64,000 nt of DNA from Brucella sp. 21LCYQ03 (lineage in GTDB: Bacteria; Pseudomonadota; Alphaproteobacteria; Rhizobiales; Rhizobiaceae): contig NZ_JAMJWE010000007.1 of NCBI RefSeq assembly GCF_023554105.1, forward strand, positions 1-64,000, given 5' to 3'. The notes under the pieces are model-generated. The model was not told the origin of the DNA. It ran no database searches and saw only the letters and a list, made by a program, of their open reading frames with translations. Both the position numbers and the translations under genes were made by a program. Positions 27,321 to 34,213 of the stretch are shown here, piece after piece (the stretch's first letter is position 1; every line of letters begins with the position of its first letter).

Positions 27321-28115
27321 ATGACGTTATCGACGCGTATTGCGCCGCATCTTCCTTATCTTCGCCGTTTTTCGCGGGCTTTAACAGGTTCTCAGGCATC
27401 AGGCGACGCCTATGTCGCCGCGACTTTGGAAGCCTTGATTGCGGATGTTAGCATTTTTCCCCATGGCTCGGGTGATCGAATTGCGCTCTACCGACTGTTT
27501 TGCAATCTCTATAAAACAGCATCGGTTGAAGTCCCTGCCCCGGCTTCTGAATTTGCATGGGAAAAGCAAGCTGCGCGTAACCTTTCAAACATTTCCCCCC
27601 TGCCCCGCCAGGCATTCCTGCTGGTCGCAGTGGAAGGTTTTAATGATCACGAAGCCGCGGAAGTTCTCGAGGTGAGCGAAAGCGAATTTGGTCGCATCCT
27701 AACATCTGCTTCTACCGAAATATCGAAGCAGGTGGCAACGCGAGTTATGATTATCGAAGACGAGCCGCTCATCGCGATGGACATTGAGCAGATGGTCGAA
27801 AGTCTTGGTCATGAAGTGGTGGGTATCGCGCGCACCAAGGATGAAGCGCTCTCGCTTTACAATCGGGAAAAGCCCAGAATGGTACTCGCCGACATCCAAT
27901 TGGCTGACGGCAGCTCGGGCATCGATGCAGTGAACGAGATTTTGCAGGATGGCACAATCCCGGTAATCTTCATCACGGCATTTCCAGAGCGGCTTTTGAC
28001 AGGAGAGCGTCCAGAGCCTACCTTCCTTGTGACAAAACCATTTAACCCGGACATGGTAAAGGCGCTCATCAGTCAGGCACTTTTCTTCGAAGAAGCAGCT
28101 CAAGTGGCAGCGTGA
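27321..28115 (+). CDS. phyR: Anti-anti-sigma response regulator PhyR
   Basis: 264 residues from ATG 27321 (GAGGAG site). The N-terminal sigma-like domain (about 1-135) mimics EcfG regions 2 and 4 and captures NepR. The C-terminal receiver domain (about 140-264) has acidic residues in IIEDEPL, the phospho-acceptor Asp near 191 (MVLADIQLADGSSG), the Thr switch in VIFITAFP, and the conserved Lys in FLVTKPFNPDMV. Phosphorylation by HWE/HisKA_2 kinases, two of which flank it, frees EcfG. Confidence 0.95.
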   Translation: MTLSTRIAPHLPYLRRFSRALTGSQASGDAYVAATLEALIADVSIFPHGSGDRIALYRLFCNLYKTASVEVPAPASEFAWEKQAARNLSNISPLPRQAFLLVAVEGFNDHEAAEVLEVSESEFGRILTSASTEISKQVATRVMIIEDEPLIAMDIEQMVESLGHEVVGIARTKDEALSLYNREKPRMVLADIQLADGSSGIDAVNEILQDGTIPVIFITAFPERLLTGERPEPTFLVTKPFNPDMVKALISQALFFEEAAQVAA

Positions 28116-28141
28116 AGCCTTAAGTCCTTGTTCGAAATCTG

Positions 28142-28173
28142 GCCTCCTGAAAAGACACATCTTTTCAGGAGGC
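28142..28173 (+). terminator. Hairpin terminator after phyR
   Basis: Perfect 13-bp stem GCCTCCTGAAAAG / CTTTTCAGGAGGC with a 6-nt loop, 27 bp after the phyR stop. The T tract is short. Confidence 0.65.
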
Positions 28174-28248
28174 TTAAGTTTCAAACACACTCTATTTTTT
28201 ACAAGTAATATTTATTTTAAGGTTGGACCTTCAAATTGCCCATTTTGA

Positions 28249-28275
28249 GGAACCAAAAGCAACAATTGAGCGTTT
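28249..28275 (+). promoter_or_regulatory. EcfG-dependent promoter of the DUF1328 gene
   Basis: GGAAC (28249-28253), 17-nt spacer, CGTTT (28271-28275), 31 bp before the ATG at 28306. A full match to the GSR promoter pattern, inside the GSR locus. Confidence 0.8.
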
Positions 28276-28305
28276 CTTCTTCAATAAGTAAAAAGGAGAA
28301 ACAAA

Positions 28306-28470
28306 ATGCTTTATTATGCTCTCGTATTTCTTGTGGTCGCTCTCGTCGCTGGCGCTCTTGGTTTTGGCGGGATAGCTGGTGCATCAGCGGGTATAGCACA
28401 AATTCTGTTCTTCGTATTTCTGGCGCTACTTGTCATTTCGCTCATCGCATCGGTAATCAGGAAGGCTTAA
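28306..28470 (+). CDS. DUF1328 small membrane protein
   Basis: 54 residues with two hydrophobic helices joined by a Gly/Ala turn ([21 protein letters not shown]). This matches the DUF1328/YtjA-type family of tiny membrane proteins found across Proteobacteria. An AAAGGAG site precedes the ATG. A canonical EcfG promoter lies just upstream, so this is very probably a general stress response effector. The family's molecular function is unknown. A terminator follows at 28555-28586. Confidence 0.82.
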   Translation: MLYYALVFLVVALVAGALGFGGIAGASAGIAQILFFVFLALLVISLIASVIRKA

Positions 28471-28554
28471 ACAGCAAAGCCGGAATAAATTTACCTGATT
28501 CAGAGAGACGCAAGGTTTCTTTGCGAAGAACTGCTGGCAAATCGCGTTATAAAT

Positions 28555-28586
28555 CGCGCCGTTGTGTCATCTCGGGCAACGGCGCG
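28555..28586 (+). terminator. Terminator after the DUF1328 gene
   Basis: Perfect 10-bp GC-rich stem CGCGCCGTTG / CAACGGCGCG with a 12-nt loop, then TTTATGATTTT. Confidence 0.7.
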
Positions 28587-28705
28587 TTTATGATTTTGCG
28601 GTATGTTTGGAAATCAGTTCACTTAAAGTTGGGCGGTAATCATTTTTATGGTCATTGTTTATCTCCCGCCCATACTTTTTATAAAGCATCGCAGTTGAGG
28701 CTTTC

Positions 28706-29713
28706 ATGACAGCATCAATCCCATCATCGCTTACGGAAACAGAGCAAAATGCTTCTCGTTTGCGCGTCTTATTGGGAGCTGTGCGCAATAACAACATTTG
28801 TGTCCTCTACCAGAAACTCGATCTTCGTTATGCCTGGGGGGAAAATATTCCACCTTATTGGCAAGAAAACTGGAACACCGACGCAAAAGATTGTGATTTC
28901 ATTTTTTCAGCTTCTTCACACAAGCTGGCATCAGCCAAAAAAGCAGCACTCGAAAGCGGAAACGCGCAAAATATTGAGCTCGCAATCAATGACCGTGAAA
29001 AACTTCGCTGGGTAGGATTTCATATCGATTGCGATCGCGATGACGATGGCAAAATCGTGGGCCTGATAACCACCGCTGTCGAGATAAGTGAATTAAAACG
29101 CCGGGAACAGGTGCTAAAAACGCTTTTGCGCGAAGTCAGTCATCGCTCGAAAAATCTGCTCGCCATTGTCCAAAGCATTGCTACTCAAACGGCACGGTTC
29201 ACAGATTCTGTCGACGATTTTCTGCTCAAATTTCGCGGGCGAATCCAATCGCTTTCGTATTCGCAGGACCTTGTCACTGATTCAAACTGGCATGGCGCGC
29301 TATTTCAGGATCTGGTTCGCTCACAAATAGAGAAATATATCGACATCAATGACGAACGCCTGACTATCGACAGTGATAATCCGTATCTGTTTCCAGGCGC
29401 CGCCTTGCATGTTGGACTCGCCCTCCATGAACTCATTATCAACGCAACATCCTTTGGCGCTTTATCAATTCCCTATGGTCGCGTGGTGATCTCGGCCAAA
29501 ATTCAATATAGCGAAACTGGCGCGACGGAATTGGTTTTCCATTGGGAAGAAACCAATCCCTCCATGCCTGAAGTCATCCACGACCCGCGCTTCGGAAGCG
29601 CCGTTTTACAGCGCATTGTGCCTGCATCCGTTGGCGGCAAGGCTGAATATCGTGTTGATGGCACGGGTGCCATTTACTTACTGAAAGTCCCAGCAGAGCA
29701 ATTTGATGCATGA
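28706..29713 (+). CDS. Soluble HWE-family sensor histidine kinase with PAS-like input
   Basis: 335 residues without membrane segments. A PAS-like N-terminal region (about 20-125) ends in the typical GLITTAVEISELKRREQ linker. The HWE/HisKA_2 dimerisation domain carries the phospho-His in LREVSHRSKNLLAIVQSIA. The ATPase has N-box LHELIINATSFGAL, the family's HWE signature (VFHWEETNP) and a degenerate G region. It lies between the phyR/DUF1328 genes and mur, so it is probably a cytoplasmic input to PhyR. The signal (light, redox or ligand) is unknown; no LOV cysteine motif is seen. Confidence 0.88.
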   Translation: MTASIPSSLTETEQNASRLRVLLGAVRNNNICVLYQKLDLRYAWGENIPPYWQENWNTDAKDCDFIFSASSHKLASAKKAALESGNAQNIELAINDREKLRWVGFHIDCDRDDDGKIVGLITTAVEISELKRREQVLKTLLREVSHRSKNLLAIVQSIATQTARFTDSVDDFLLKFRGRIQSLSYSQDLVTDSNWHGALFQDLVRSQIEKYIDINDERLTIDSDNPYLFPGAALHVGLALHELIINATSFGALSIPYGRVVISAKIQYSETGATELVFHWEETNPSMPEVIHDPRFGSAVLQRIVPASVGGKAEYRVDGTGAIYLLKVPAEQFDA

Positions 29714-29762
29714 AGGCATTATTGCGGATAGGCTGAGCAGCAATATTATTCAATCATACTCG

Positions 29763-29940
29763 CGATAACAAAATTAAAGCCGTCATGATTTGAACCATGA
29801 CGGCTTTAATTTGAAAACGCGGAATGTCAGCTGCATAGCGGGGGCACGAGCGCGACATTCTCGCATCCAACTTCAAACGGGGAGATTGAAGTTGGTGATG
29901 AAGACCGCCTGCGGGGGACATATACGATCCTCATCATAAC
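29763..29940 (-). ncRNA. Candidate GsrN-like general stress response sRNA
   Basis: A predicted minus-strand RNA of about 170 nt in the gap between convergent kinase and mur genes. It begins a few bases after an EcfG promoter (29941-29965). Three hairpins follow. The first pairs about 29931-29937 with 29895-29901 and has CCCCC in its loop. The second is a 10-bp stem (29867-29876/29886-29895) with loop TCTCCCCGT. The third is a 7-bp stem (29822-29828/29854-29860) with CCCCC in its loop. The RNA ends in a 15-bp terminator stem (29773-29810). GsrN of Caulobacter is an EcfG-controlled sRNA with a C-rich loop. Homology is inferred from architecture and location only. Confidence 0.65.
29773..29810 (-). 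terminator. Terminator of the candidate GSR sRNA
   Basis: Perfect 15-bp stem ATTAAAGCCGTCATG / CATGACGGCTTTAAT with an 8-nt loop. The minus-strand continuation TTTTGTTAT is a better T tract than the plus-strand one. It may also terminate the convergent kinase transcript. Confidence 0.8.
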
Positions 29941-29965
29941 AACGAAGATTCGCAGCTTTCGTTCC
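29941..29965 (-). promoter_or_regulatory. EcfG-dependent promoter of the candidate sRNA
   Basis: Minus strand GGAAC (29961-29965), 16-nt spacer, CGTT (29941-29944). The -35 element begins 2 bp after the mur stop codon. It points away from mur into a gene-free gap, so it has no protein-coding target before the convergent kinase. Confidence 0.78.
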
Positions 29966-29966
29966 G

Positions 29967-30392
29967 TTAGGATTTTATTTTTTTACAATAAAGTTCGAGA
30001 CGATGATGCACAATCTCGTATCCAAGCGCGCGCGCTATCTCTTCCTGAAGCTTTTCGATTTTTTCGGAACTGAATTCGACCACATCACCCGAATCCATAT
30101 CAATGATATGATCGTGATGCGTGCCACTTGCCTGTTCAAAGCGTGATGGCCCACCCGCAAAAGCATGGCGATGAATGGCGCCGAGCTCTTCCAGAAGCTT
30201 CATCGTGCGATAAACAGTCGATAAAGAAATACTATTGTCGATCTCTACCGCGCGCCGGAATATCTCAAGCGCATCCGGGTGATCTTCCGTTTCGGTCAAT
30301 ATGGTCAGAATAATGCGCCGCGGGCGCGTGATACGCACACCAGCCTGCCTTAGTTCCTGCTCATAATCTGGTTTTTTGTGCGATTCACTCAT
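29967..30392 (-). CDS. mur: Fur-family metalloregulator, Mur-like (manganese)
   Basis: About 141 residues. The N-terminal winged helix (about 10-85; segment [23 protein letters not shown]) is followed by the metal/dimer domain with [16 protein letters not shown] and a C-terminal [10 protein letters not shown]. The intact HHDHI metal site and the ending HRLELY fit rhizobial Mur/Fur rather than Irr. In Rhizobiales this protein mostly controls manganese uptake. I start at 30392 because the longer frame runs into the 28-bp palindrome at 30416-30443, which is probably its own operator. Confidence 0.85.
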   Translation of the reverse strand: MSESHKKPDYEQELRQAGVRITRPRRIILTILTETEDHPDALEIFRRAVEIDNSISLSTVYRTMKLLEELGAIHRHAFAGGPSRFEQASGTHHDHIIDMDSGDVVEFSSEKIEKLQEEIARALGYEIVHHRLELYCKKIKS

Positions 30393-30415
30393 ACGCTGAT
30401 TATGCACCTGGAAAG

Positions 30416-30443
30416 CTCCAGTTGCAAATTTTTGCAACTGGAG
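30416..30443. promoter_or_regulatory. Perfect 28-bp palindrome, candidate Mur/Fur operator
   Basis: Two 13-bp arms, CTCCAGTTGCAAA and its exact complement, flank TT. The TTGCAA-AT-rich-TTGCAA core resembles Fur/Mur boxes of rhizobia. It lies 24-51 bp upstream of the mur ATG, the place for autoregulation. It is not followed by a T tract on the minus strand in a position to terminate any gene. Confidence 0.6.
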
Positions 30444-30560
30444 TCAGCGAAATCTCCCCAAGCCTTTTCAAAGCGAATGCGCAAAGAGGACATAACCCCT
30501 TGTTTGCTTCAAACCTTGTCTTGAACATCATTCAAATTGAGCGACCAGCTAACAATACTA

Positions 30561-30785
30561 TTAATATTGCTCAATTGCATCATCTCCAGCCAAGTTAGGC
30601 ATCATTCCATTTTTGCCAATAATTCCGTAATGGCCGCCAGTGTTAATGAACCAGACGGTAAAAAGCGTGCAAAGCACTACGAATACACCAATGGCAACTC
30701 TAAGCCGAATCTTTACTGATTGGCGCCTTAATGCGAGATAAATTCCAAAGCCAATAGCCGCAGATCCAATATAAGCGGCGATCAT
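30561..30785 (-). CDS. Small membrane protein of unknown function (74 aa)
   Basis: 74 residues with two hydrophobic helices (about 2-19 and 27-48) separated by a basic loop (LRRQSVKIRLRV), then a Gly/Asn-rich tail (GGHYGIIGKNGMMP). A GGGAGA site lies upstream of the ATG. No family is recognised. It is the most downstream of a run of tiny minus-strand membrane-protein genes. Confidence 0.6.
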   Translation of the reverse strand: MIAAYIGSAAIGFGIYLALRRQSVKIRLRVAIGVFVVLCTLFTVWFINTGGHYGIIGKNGMMPNLAGDDAIEQY

Positions 30786-30821
30786 GCTCGTCTCCCGAAT
30801 GGAAAGTAAAATGCGACGAGG

Positions 30822-30911
30822 CTAAGCGGGGAACACGAGCGTTTTTGAAACCACAGCCCACATTGTGTAGCTAACAGCCAAAAGCGAAAAAGTAATGATC
30901 GCGGTGTTCAT
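30822..30911 (-). CDS. Tiny membrane protein (29 aa)
   Basis: ATG 30911 is preceded by GGACAGGA; an in-frame ATG at 30923 would add four residues. The product is one hydrophobic helix, MNTAIITFSLLAVSYTMWAV, then VSKTLVFPA. The stop lies 37 bp before the 74-residue gene. Size and composition match the tiny proteins at 31506 and 31835. Coding is supported only by ribosome site, composition and context. Confidence 0.45.
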   Translation of the reverse strand: MNTAIITFSLLAVSYTMWAVVSKTLVFPA

Positions 30912-31007
30912 GATCCTGTCCATGACGTGCATGTAATATGGATGTCATAAAACTGCAATATTTTACAGTGTTAACAATTTTTAACATAAAGAAATTCGTC
31001 TTCGTTT

Positions 31008-31128
31008 TTGACTGAACATTCACCTAAAGTAGAGTTTATTTATAGGATACTGTCAGACTATATGCGCCTACCCTTTAGAGGGTTTTCCATGACTTGCCCG
31101 CTCTTCCATGTGGCTGAGCGGGTTTTTT
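31008..31128 (+). ncRNA. Candidate small RNA with own promoter and terminator
   Basis: A possible promoter TTGACT (31008-31013)-N16-TAGAGT (31030-31035) is followed by a gene-free stretch with a small hairpin (ACCCT TTAG AGGGT) and a rho-independent terminator (CCCGCTC/GAGCGGG, 31097-31122, then six T). No plus-strand gene ends here: all neighbours are on the minus strand. The terminator therefore implies a short transcript of about 90 nt. Confidence 0.5.
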
Positions 31129-31143
31129 ATGGGTGAAAAATTT

Positions 31144-31383
31144 TCAAATCACGTCTTCTGGAAGTTCAGCACCGTCTAATAAATGAATAATAATTCGATG
31201 ATACTTATGCGCTTCATCGACCAGAATTTTTTCAGCAGTTTGAATTGAGTCGCCAAGCGATGTCCGCTTGTGGCTTATATATCCAGCCTTATTACGAGGA
31301 CAGGCCGTGCCATCACTGAACATTGTCACTATGATGTCCCTATCTGTCCAATCTTCCTGATCTGAAGTTATTCCGTATTTCAT
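31144..31383 (-). CDS. Hypothetical protein (79 aa)
   Basis: 79 residues from ATG 31383 (GGAGAG site). It is soluble, with a mixed charge pattern: MKYGITSDQEDWTDRDIIVT, then a basic middle and a His/Ile-rich end (KYHRIIIHLLDGAELPEDVI). I recognise no domain. The frame extends upstream to 31425 but without a ribosome site. It sits among the tiny membrane-protein genes on the same strand. Confidence 0.5.
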   Translation of the reverse strand: MKYGITSDQEDWTDRDIIVTMFSDGTACPRNKAGYISHKRTSLGDSIQTAEKILVDEAHKYHRIIIHLLDGAELPEDVI

Positions 31384-31505
31384 CGCGGCTCTCCGACAAT
31401 TGCCTGATACGAATAAATCGTGCATTTCGCATCAATGCAAGCAGACTGCGATCAGCCATGCCGTGTAATTAGTAGCAGCAACAGAACAAAAAGCGAAAGC
31501 CGGAA

Positions 31506-31589
31506 CTATTTTCCATTGCGTTCGCTCCATACGGTGAACGCAATCAGAACACACCATGCAGTTGTCGTTACAGTAAGAAACATGCCCAT
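31506..31589 (-). CDS. Tiny membrane protein (27 aa), paralogue of the gene at 31835
   Basis: ATG 31589 with an AGAGGA site. The product has one helix, MGMFLTVTTTAWCVLIAFTV, then WSERNGK. It has the same length as the protein at 31835-31918 and matches it position by position in the pattern MG-[ML]-F-x2-VTTTA-x3-LI-x-F-x2-W-x-E, so the two are paralogues. Conservation between the copies is the best evidence that both are translated. Confidence 0.6.
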   Translation of the reverse strand: MGMFLTVTTTAWCVLIAFTVWSERNGK

Positions 31590-31733
31590 GAACGATCCTC
31601 TTCGCCTGATAACTGCCAAAGAAGAAAAAGGTTCATCGCAATTACCAACAACTAAAACATGGGTTTAATTTCTTAGAGCCCGGGCTATGAAGGCCATTCG
31701 TGGCGTTGATAATCTGACCCGCATCGTCGTGAA

Positions 31734-31838
31734 TCAGTGAGGCAGCCACCATAACAAAAAGCAACCTAGGCTAATCGCCAGAACAGATGCCGCACCCAAG
31801 AAAATTTCATCTGAGATTAAATGATTTAAAGCCGTCAT
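31734..31838 (-). CDS. Tiny membrane protein (34 aa), coupled to the upstream tiny gene
   Basis: ATG 31838 overlaps the stop of the preceding tiny gene (ATGA), a classic sign of translational coupling. The product, MTALNHLISDEIFLGAASVL followed by AISLGCFLLWWLPH, is one hydrophobic helix with a Trp-Trp end. The family is unknown. Confidence 0.5.
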   Translation of the reverse strand: MTALNHLISDEIFLGAASVLAISLGCFLLWWLPH

Positions 31839-31918
31839 TTTCGCCTGCTCTCTGCCCATGTCATGAACCCAATAAGGCCCAGCAAGGCTGTCGTCGTCAC
31901 GCCAATAAATAATCCCAT
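31835..31918 (-). CDS. Tiny membrane protein (27 aa)
   Basis: ATG 31918 is preceded by a strong GAGGAGG site. The product, MGLFIGVTTTALLGLIGFMT then WAESRRK, is one helix with a basic tail. It is a paralogue of the protein at 31506-31589. Its stop overlaps the start of the 34-residue gene. It resembles KdpF-like or other one-helix subunits only in size; no partner is evident. Confidence 0.62.
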   Translation of the reverse strand: MGLFIGVTTTALLGLIGFMTWAESRRK

Positions 31919-32032
31919 CGCACGTCCTCCTCATTATAAAACGCGTTATACGGGAAAAGTTTCAAGTCATTCAACTCAATGGAACGCTTCCGAAAAAGAA
32001 ACTTCTAAGGGGCCAAACGTCATCAATGTCCT

Positions 32033-32359
32033 CTAACGCACCTCTAAAACTTCGCCACTAAGGCGATCAACAACGACGCGCATATCGTTATCACGGCGAT
32101 CTATACCGCGAATGATGTATGCGTTTCGCCGACGTGATACACTCTCAACCTCGTCCATTCCTTCATCTCTCGCAATTCTTGCAGCCTGACGCTCGCTAAT
32201 TTCTCCACGAACGGCCCGTCGATCACGATTGATTCGATTGTTTCCGTCTGGATTGACCTGAATTCCATTCGGGCCAATTTCAATGCTTTGCGCATGTACT
32301 GACGTGTTAAAGGTAAGCGCGGACAAAAATACCACTGCAATTGCCGAATACTTGTACAT
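32033..32359 (-). CDS. PepSY-domain periplasmic protein
   Basis: About 108 residues with a signal peptide (YSAIAVVFLSALTFNTSVHA, cleavage before QS). The C-terminal PepSY-like region (about 60-108) is seen in RQAARIARDEGMDEVESVSRRRNAYIIRG and DMRVVVDRLSGEVLEVR. PepSY proteins are exported and often inhibit or modulate peptidases or sensor kinases; the target is unknown. ATG 32371 is an alternative start four codons upstream. A longer open frame exists but would place the signal sequence internally. Confidence 0.75.
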   Translation of the reverse strand: MYKYSAIAVVFLSALTFNTSVHAQSIEIGPNGIQVNPDGNNRINRDRRAVRGEISERQAARIARDEGMDEVESVSRRRNAYIIRGIDRRDNDMRVVVDRLSGEVLEVR

Positions 32360-32676
32360 GGCAATATCCATTCCTGTTTTAGCGCCCGCCACAGCAATCA
32401 ACGCAGCCAACCCATCGTAGTTCCGGCGACTGCCTTCAACTCTCCTAACGTCCCGAATATACCGTGAACGCCCCAACTTGGAGTAAGACTATATTTCAAT
32501 AAGGACGAGCTTCAACAGAATAGCAGGATAATGCGTCCCGGACTGCTTTTGATACAAAACACTAAGAAGAAAAAGTAATTTTGATTTTGAAGTTTAACAA
32601 TCAATGCCTAAACTTGAATTTAAGGCATCATCCTTATTAAAGATTTGATATAAAGTATTGGCATTTTGGGGGCAGA

Positions 32677-33114
32677 ATGATTTTAGATTTCATCATCGGA
32701 TCGGCGGTCGGCATCACTGTGATGCTCGTTCATTTGTTAGCCACCCTCACCGTATATTCATTCGTCCATGCAATTGGTAGCAGGATCAACGAGAACAAGG
32801 TTGCATTTCTTATCGTATCTCTAATCAGCCTCTATATCATCCTGTTCATTTGTCTGTGCTGTAGCGTGACGATATGGGCGCTGACATATTATCATATGGG
32901 TCTGGTCGATAATTTTGGTGATGCATTTTATACAGCGATGCTGAACTATACGACGCTCGGGTCAGGCGACCTCAACCAGGTCGCTAAAACACGCCTGTTC
33001 GGACCGATGGCAGCGGCCAGCGGCATACTTATGTTTGGATGGGCAGCTGCATTGTTGGTTTACATCATCCAGCTTCACCTGCCCGTTATTCTGAAAAAGA
33101 AATGGGAAAGCTGA
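32677..33114 (+). CDS. Two-TM potassium-channel-like protein (Ion_trans_2)
   Basis: 145 residues. Hydrophobic segments near 2-28, 42-72 and 110-138 bracket a pore loop with the filter-like sequence NYTTLGSGDL, a variant of TVGYGD. It resembles the short ion-channel-domain proteins of Rhizobiales. The altered filter makes K+ selectivity uncertain. It stands alone, with a strong terminator at 33117-33146. Confidence 0.8.
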   Translation: MILDFIIGSAVGITVMLVHLLATLTVYSFVHAIGSRINENKVAFLIVSLISLYIILFICLCCSVTIWALTYYHMGLVDNFGDAFYTAMLNYTTLGSGDLNQVAKTRLFGPMAAASGILMFGWAAALLVYIIQLHLPVILKKKWES

Positions 33115-33116
33115 TT

Positions 33117-33146
33117 AAGCAAACCCCGCCGCGGCGGGGTTTGCTT
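33117..33146 (+). terminator. Terminator after the ion-channel gene
   Basis: Perfect 13-bp stem AAGCAAACCCCGC / GCGGGGTTTGCTT with a CGCG loop, 2 bp after the stop codon. Confidence 0.8.
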
Positions 33147-33178
33147 TGGACGAAAACTAAGTGCGAAAAGCTTGGCGA

Positions 33179-33307
33179 TTATTGCCCGCTTTCACGGTGC
33201 TTCTTAGCCTCTTTATCTTTATCGTAATGCCACTTGATGGCAAAAAACATCGCTACGCCTAACACGACTAATTTAAACGTACCCGCGACTATAGGGAACC
33301 ATTCCAT
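33179..33307 (-). CDS. Small membrane protein (42 aa)
   Basis: From ATG 33307: a one-helix N-terminus (MEWFPIVAGTFKLVVLGVAM FFAIKWH) and a strongly charged cytoplasmic tail (YDKDKEAKKHRESGQ). The ribosome site is weak. The one-helix-plus-charged-tail composition is typical of real small membrane proteins. No family is recognised. The stretch 33308-33581 holds no gene I can support. Confidence 0.5.
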   Translation of the reverse strand: MEWFPIVAGTFKLVVLGVAMFFAIKWHYDKDKEAKKHRESGQ

Positions 33308-33581
33308 TTTATGAATATTTCCATGCTTTTATCTATCGCCGATGCCCTAGCACAATAGTCCTGATCGGACAGCTCATATTTTTGTGTGATGGCAGCTATT
33401 GATCAGATCGCAACAACTGCGGAAAGATTATTCCGGTTTTGGAGCAAAGTTGAAGTCGCGCTTCAACCTGCGCCGACCTCATCATTTGGACTCAGTGAAG
33501 GTATCCGATAATCAAAGCCAGCATGATAGCGCCATATGTTGACTCGTAATTCTGACAGCCAAAATTATCGGGACTGCCTTT

Positions 33582-33656
33582 TGGTACGCCCAAGGGGAAT
33601 CGAACCCCTGTTTGCGCCGTGAGAGGGCGCCGTCCTAACCGCTAGACGATGGGCGC
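33582..33656 (-). tRNA. tRNA-Glu (anticodon CTC)
   Basis: 75 nt with encoded CCA. The acceptor stem GCGCCCA pairs with TGGGCGT, with a G-U first pair. The anticodon arm CGCC-CTCTCAC-GGCG gives CTC. The T arm has the GTTCGATTC loop and the D arm TCTAGCGGTTAGGA is typical of tRNA-Glu. This isoacceptor reads GAG. Confidence 0.95.
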
Positions 33657-33730
33657 AAGCAGTGCTTGCTAATATAAGACGCGTAGCACGCAATGAAAAG
33701 GGCGGCAAAATCTGCCGCCCGCACCCAAAA

Positions 33731-34210
33731 CTATTCGACGTTACCGAGCTTGATACGTCCAAGAATGCGCGATTCACGGTAATCATAAATGATAAGTTCC
33801 GTGCCGCCATCTGGCAGAAGCGTTTCAAGCGAAAGCTGATCACCAGACAGGCTCTGCGATAAAAGACGCGTGCCCGGCGTCAAATCGATCTGCGATTCGA
33901 TCAGCTTCGGCGGTTCCGGCTTAATAGGCGTCGCTACCTGTCCCGGAATGTCTGAACGCGCAACTTCTGTCTCGGAAGTATCCGGTGCGCGATTGATCTT
34001 GTAGACAACGGCGACAAGCACAGCCATAAGACCAATCAACATAACACCGATGGAAACTGCAAGCAGCCGCACCATCTTACGACGGACTTTCTCCATCGCT
34101 GGATCAAGCGGGGGTTCCGGTTGTTGTTGGTCCGGGTAATAGCCCTGCTGATAGTCCTGATATCCAGAATCCTGATGGTTCTGATATTTCGGATAGTGTG
34201 GATCCTGCAT
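33731..34210 (-). CDS. Membrane-anchored protein of unknown function
   Basis: 159 residues from ATG 34210. The N-terminal 40 residues are rich in Gln, Tyr and Pro (DYQQGYYPDQQQPEPP). One helix follows (about 49-72; LAVSIGVMLIGLMAVLVAVVY). The periplasmic C-terminal domain (about 95-159) ends in GGTELIIYDYRESRILGRIKL. Close homologues in Brucella carry uninformative names. It is divergent from the pseudouridine synthase gene with only 3 bp between start codons, so the two 5' regions overlap. Confidence 0.7.
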   Translation of the reverse strand: MQDPHYPKYQNHQDSGYQDYQQGYYPDQQQPEPPLDPAMEKVRRKMVRLLAVSIGVMLIGLMAVLVAVVYKINRAPDTSETEVARSDIPGQVATPIKPEPPKLIESQIDLTPGTRLLSQSLSGDQLSLETLLPDGGTELIIYDYRESRILGRIKLGNVE

Positions 34211-34213
34211 TAA

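Noticed and set aside
29967-30392. Calling this Fur-family gene irr because of the nearby iron genes
   Set aside because: The HHDHIID metal site and HHRLELY ending fit Mur/Fur; Irr proteins differ at this site. The Irr box at mbfA does not require irr to be nearby.
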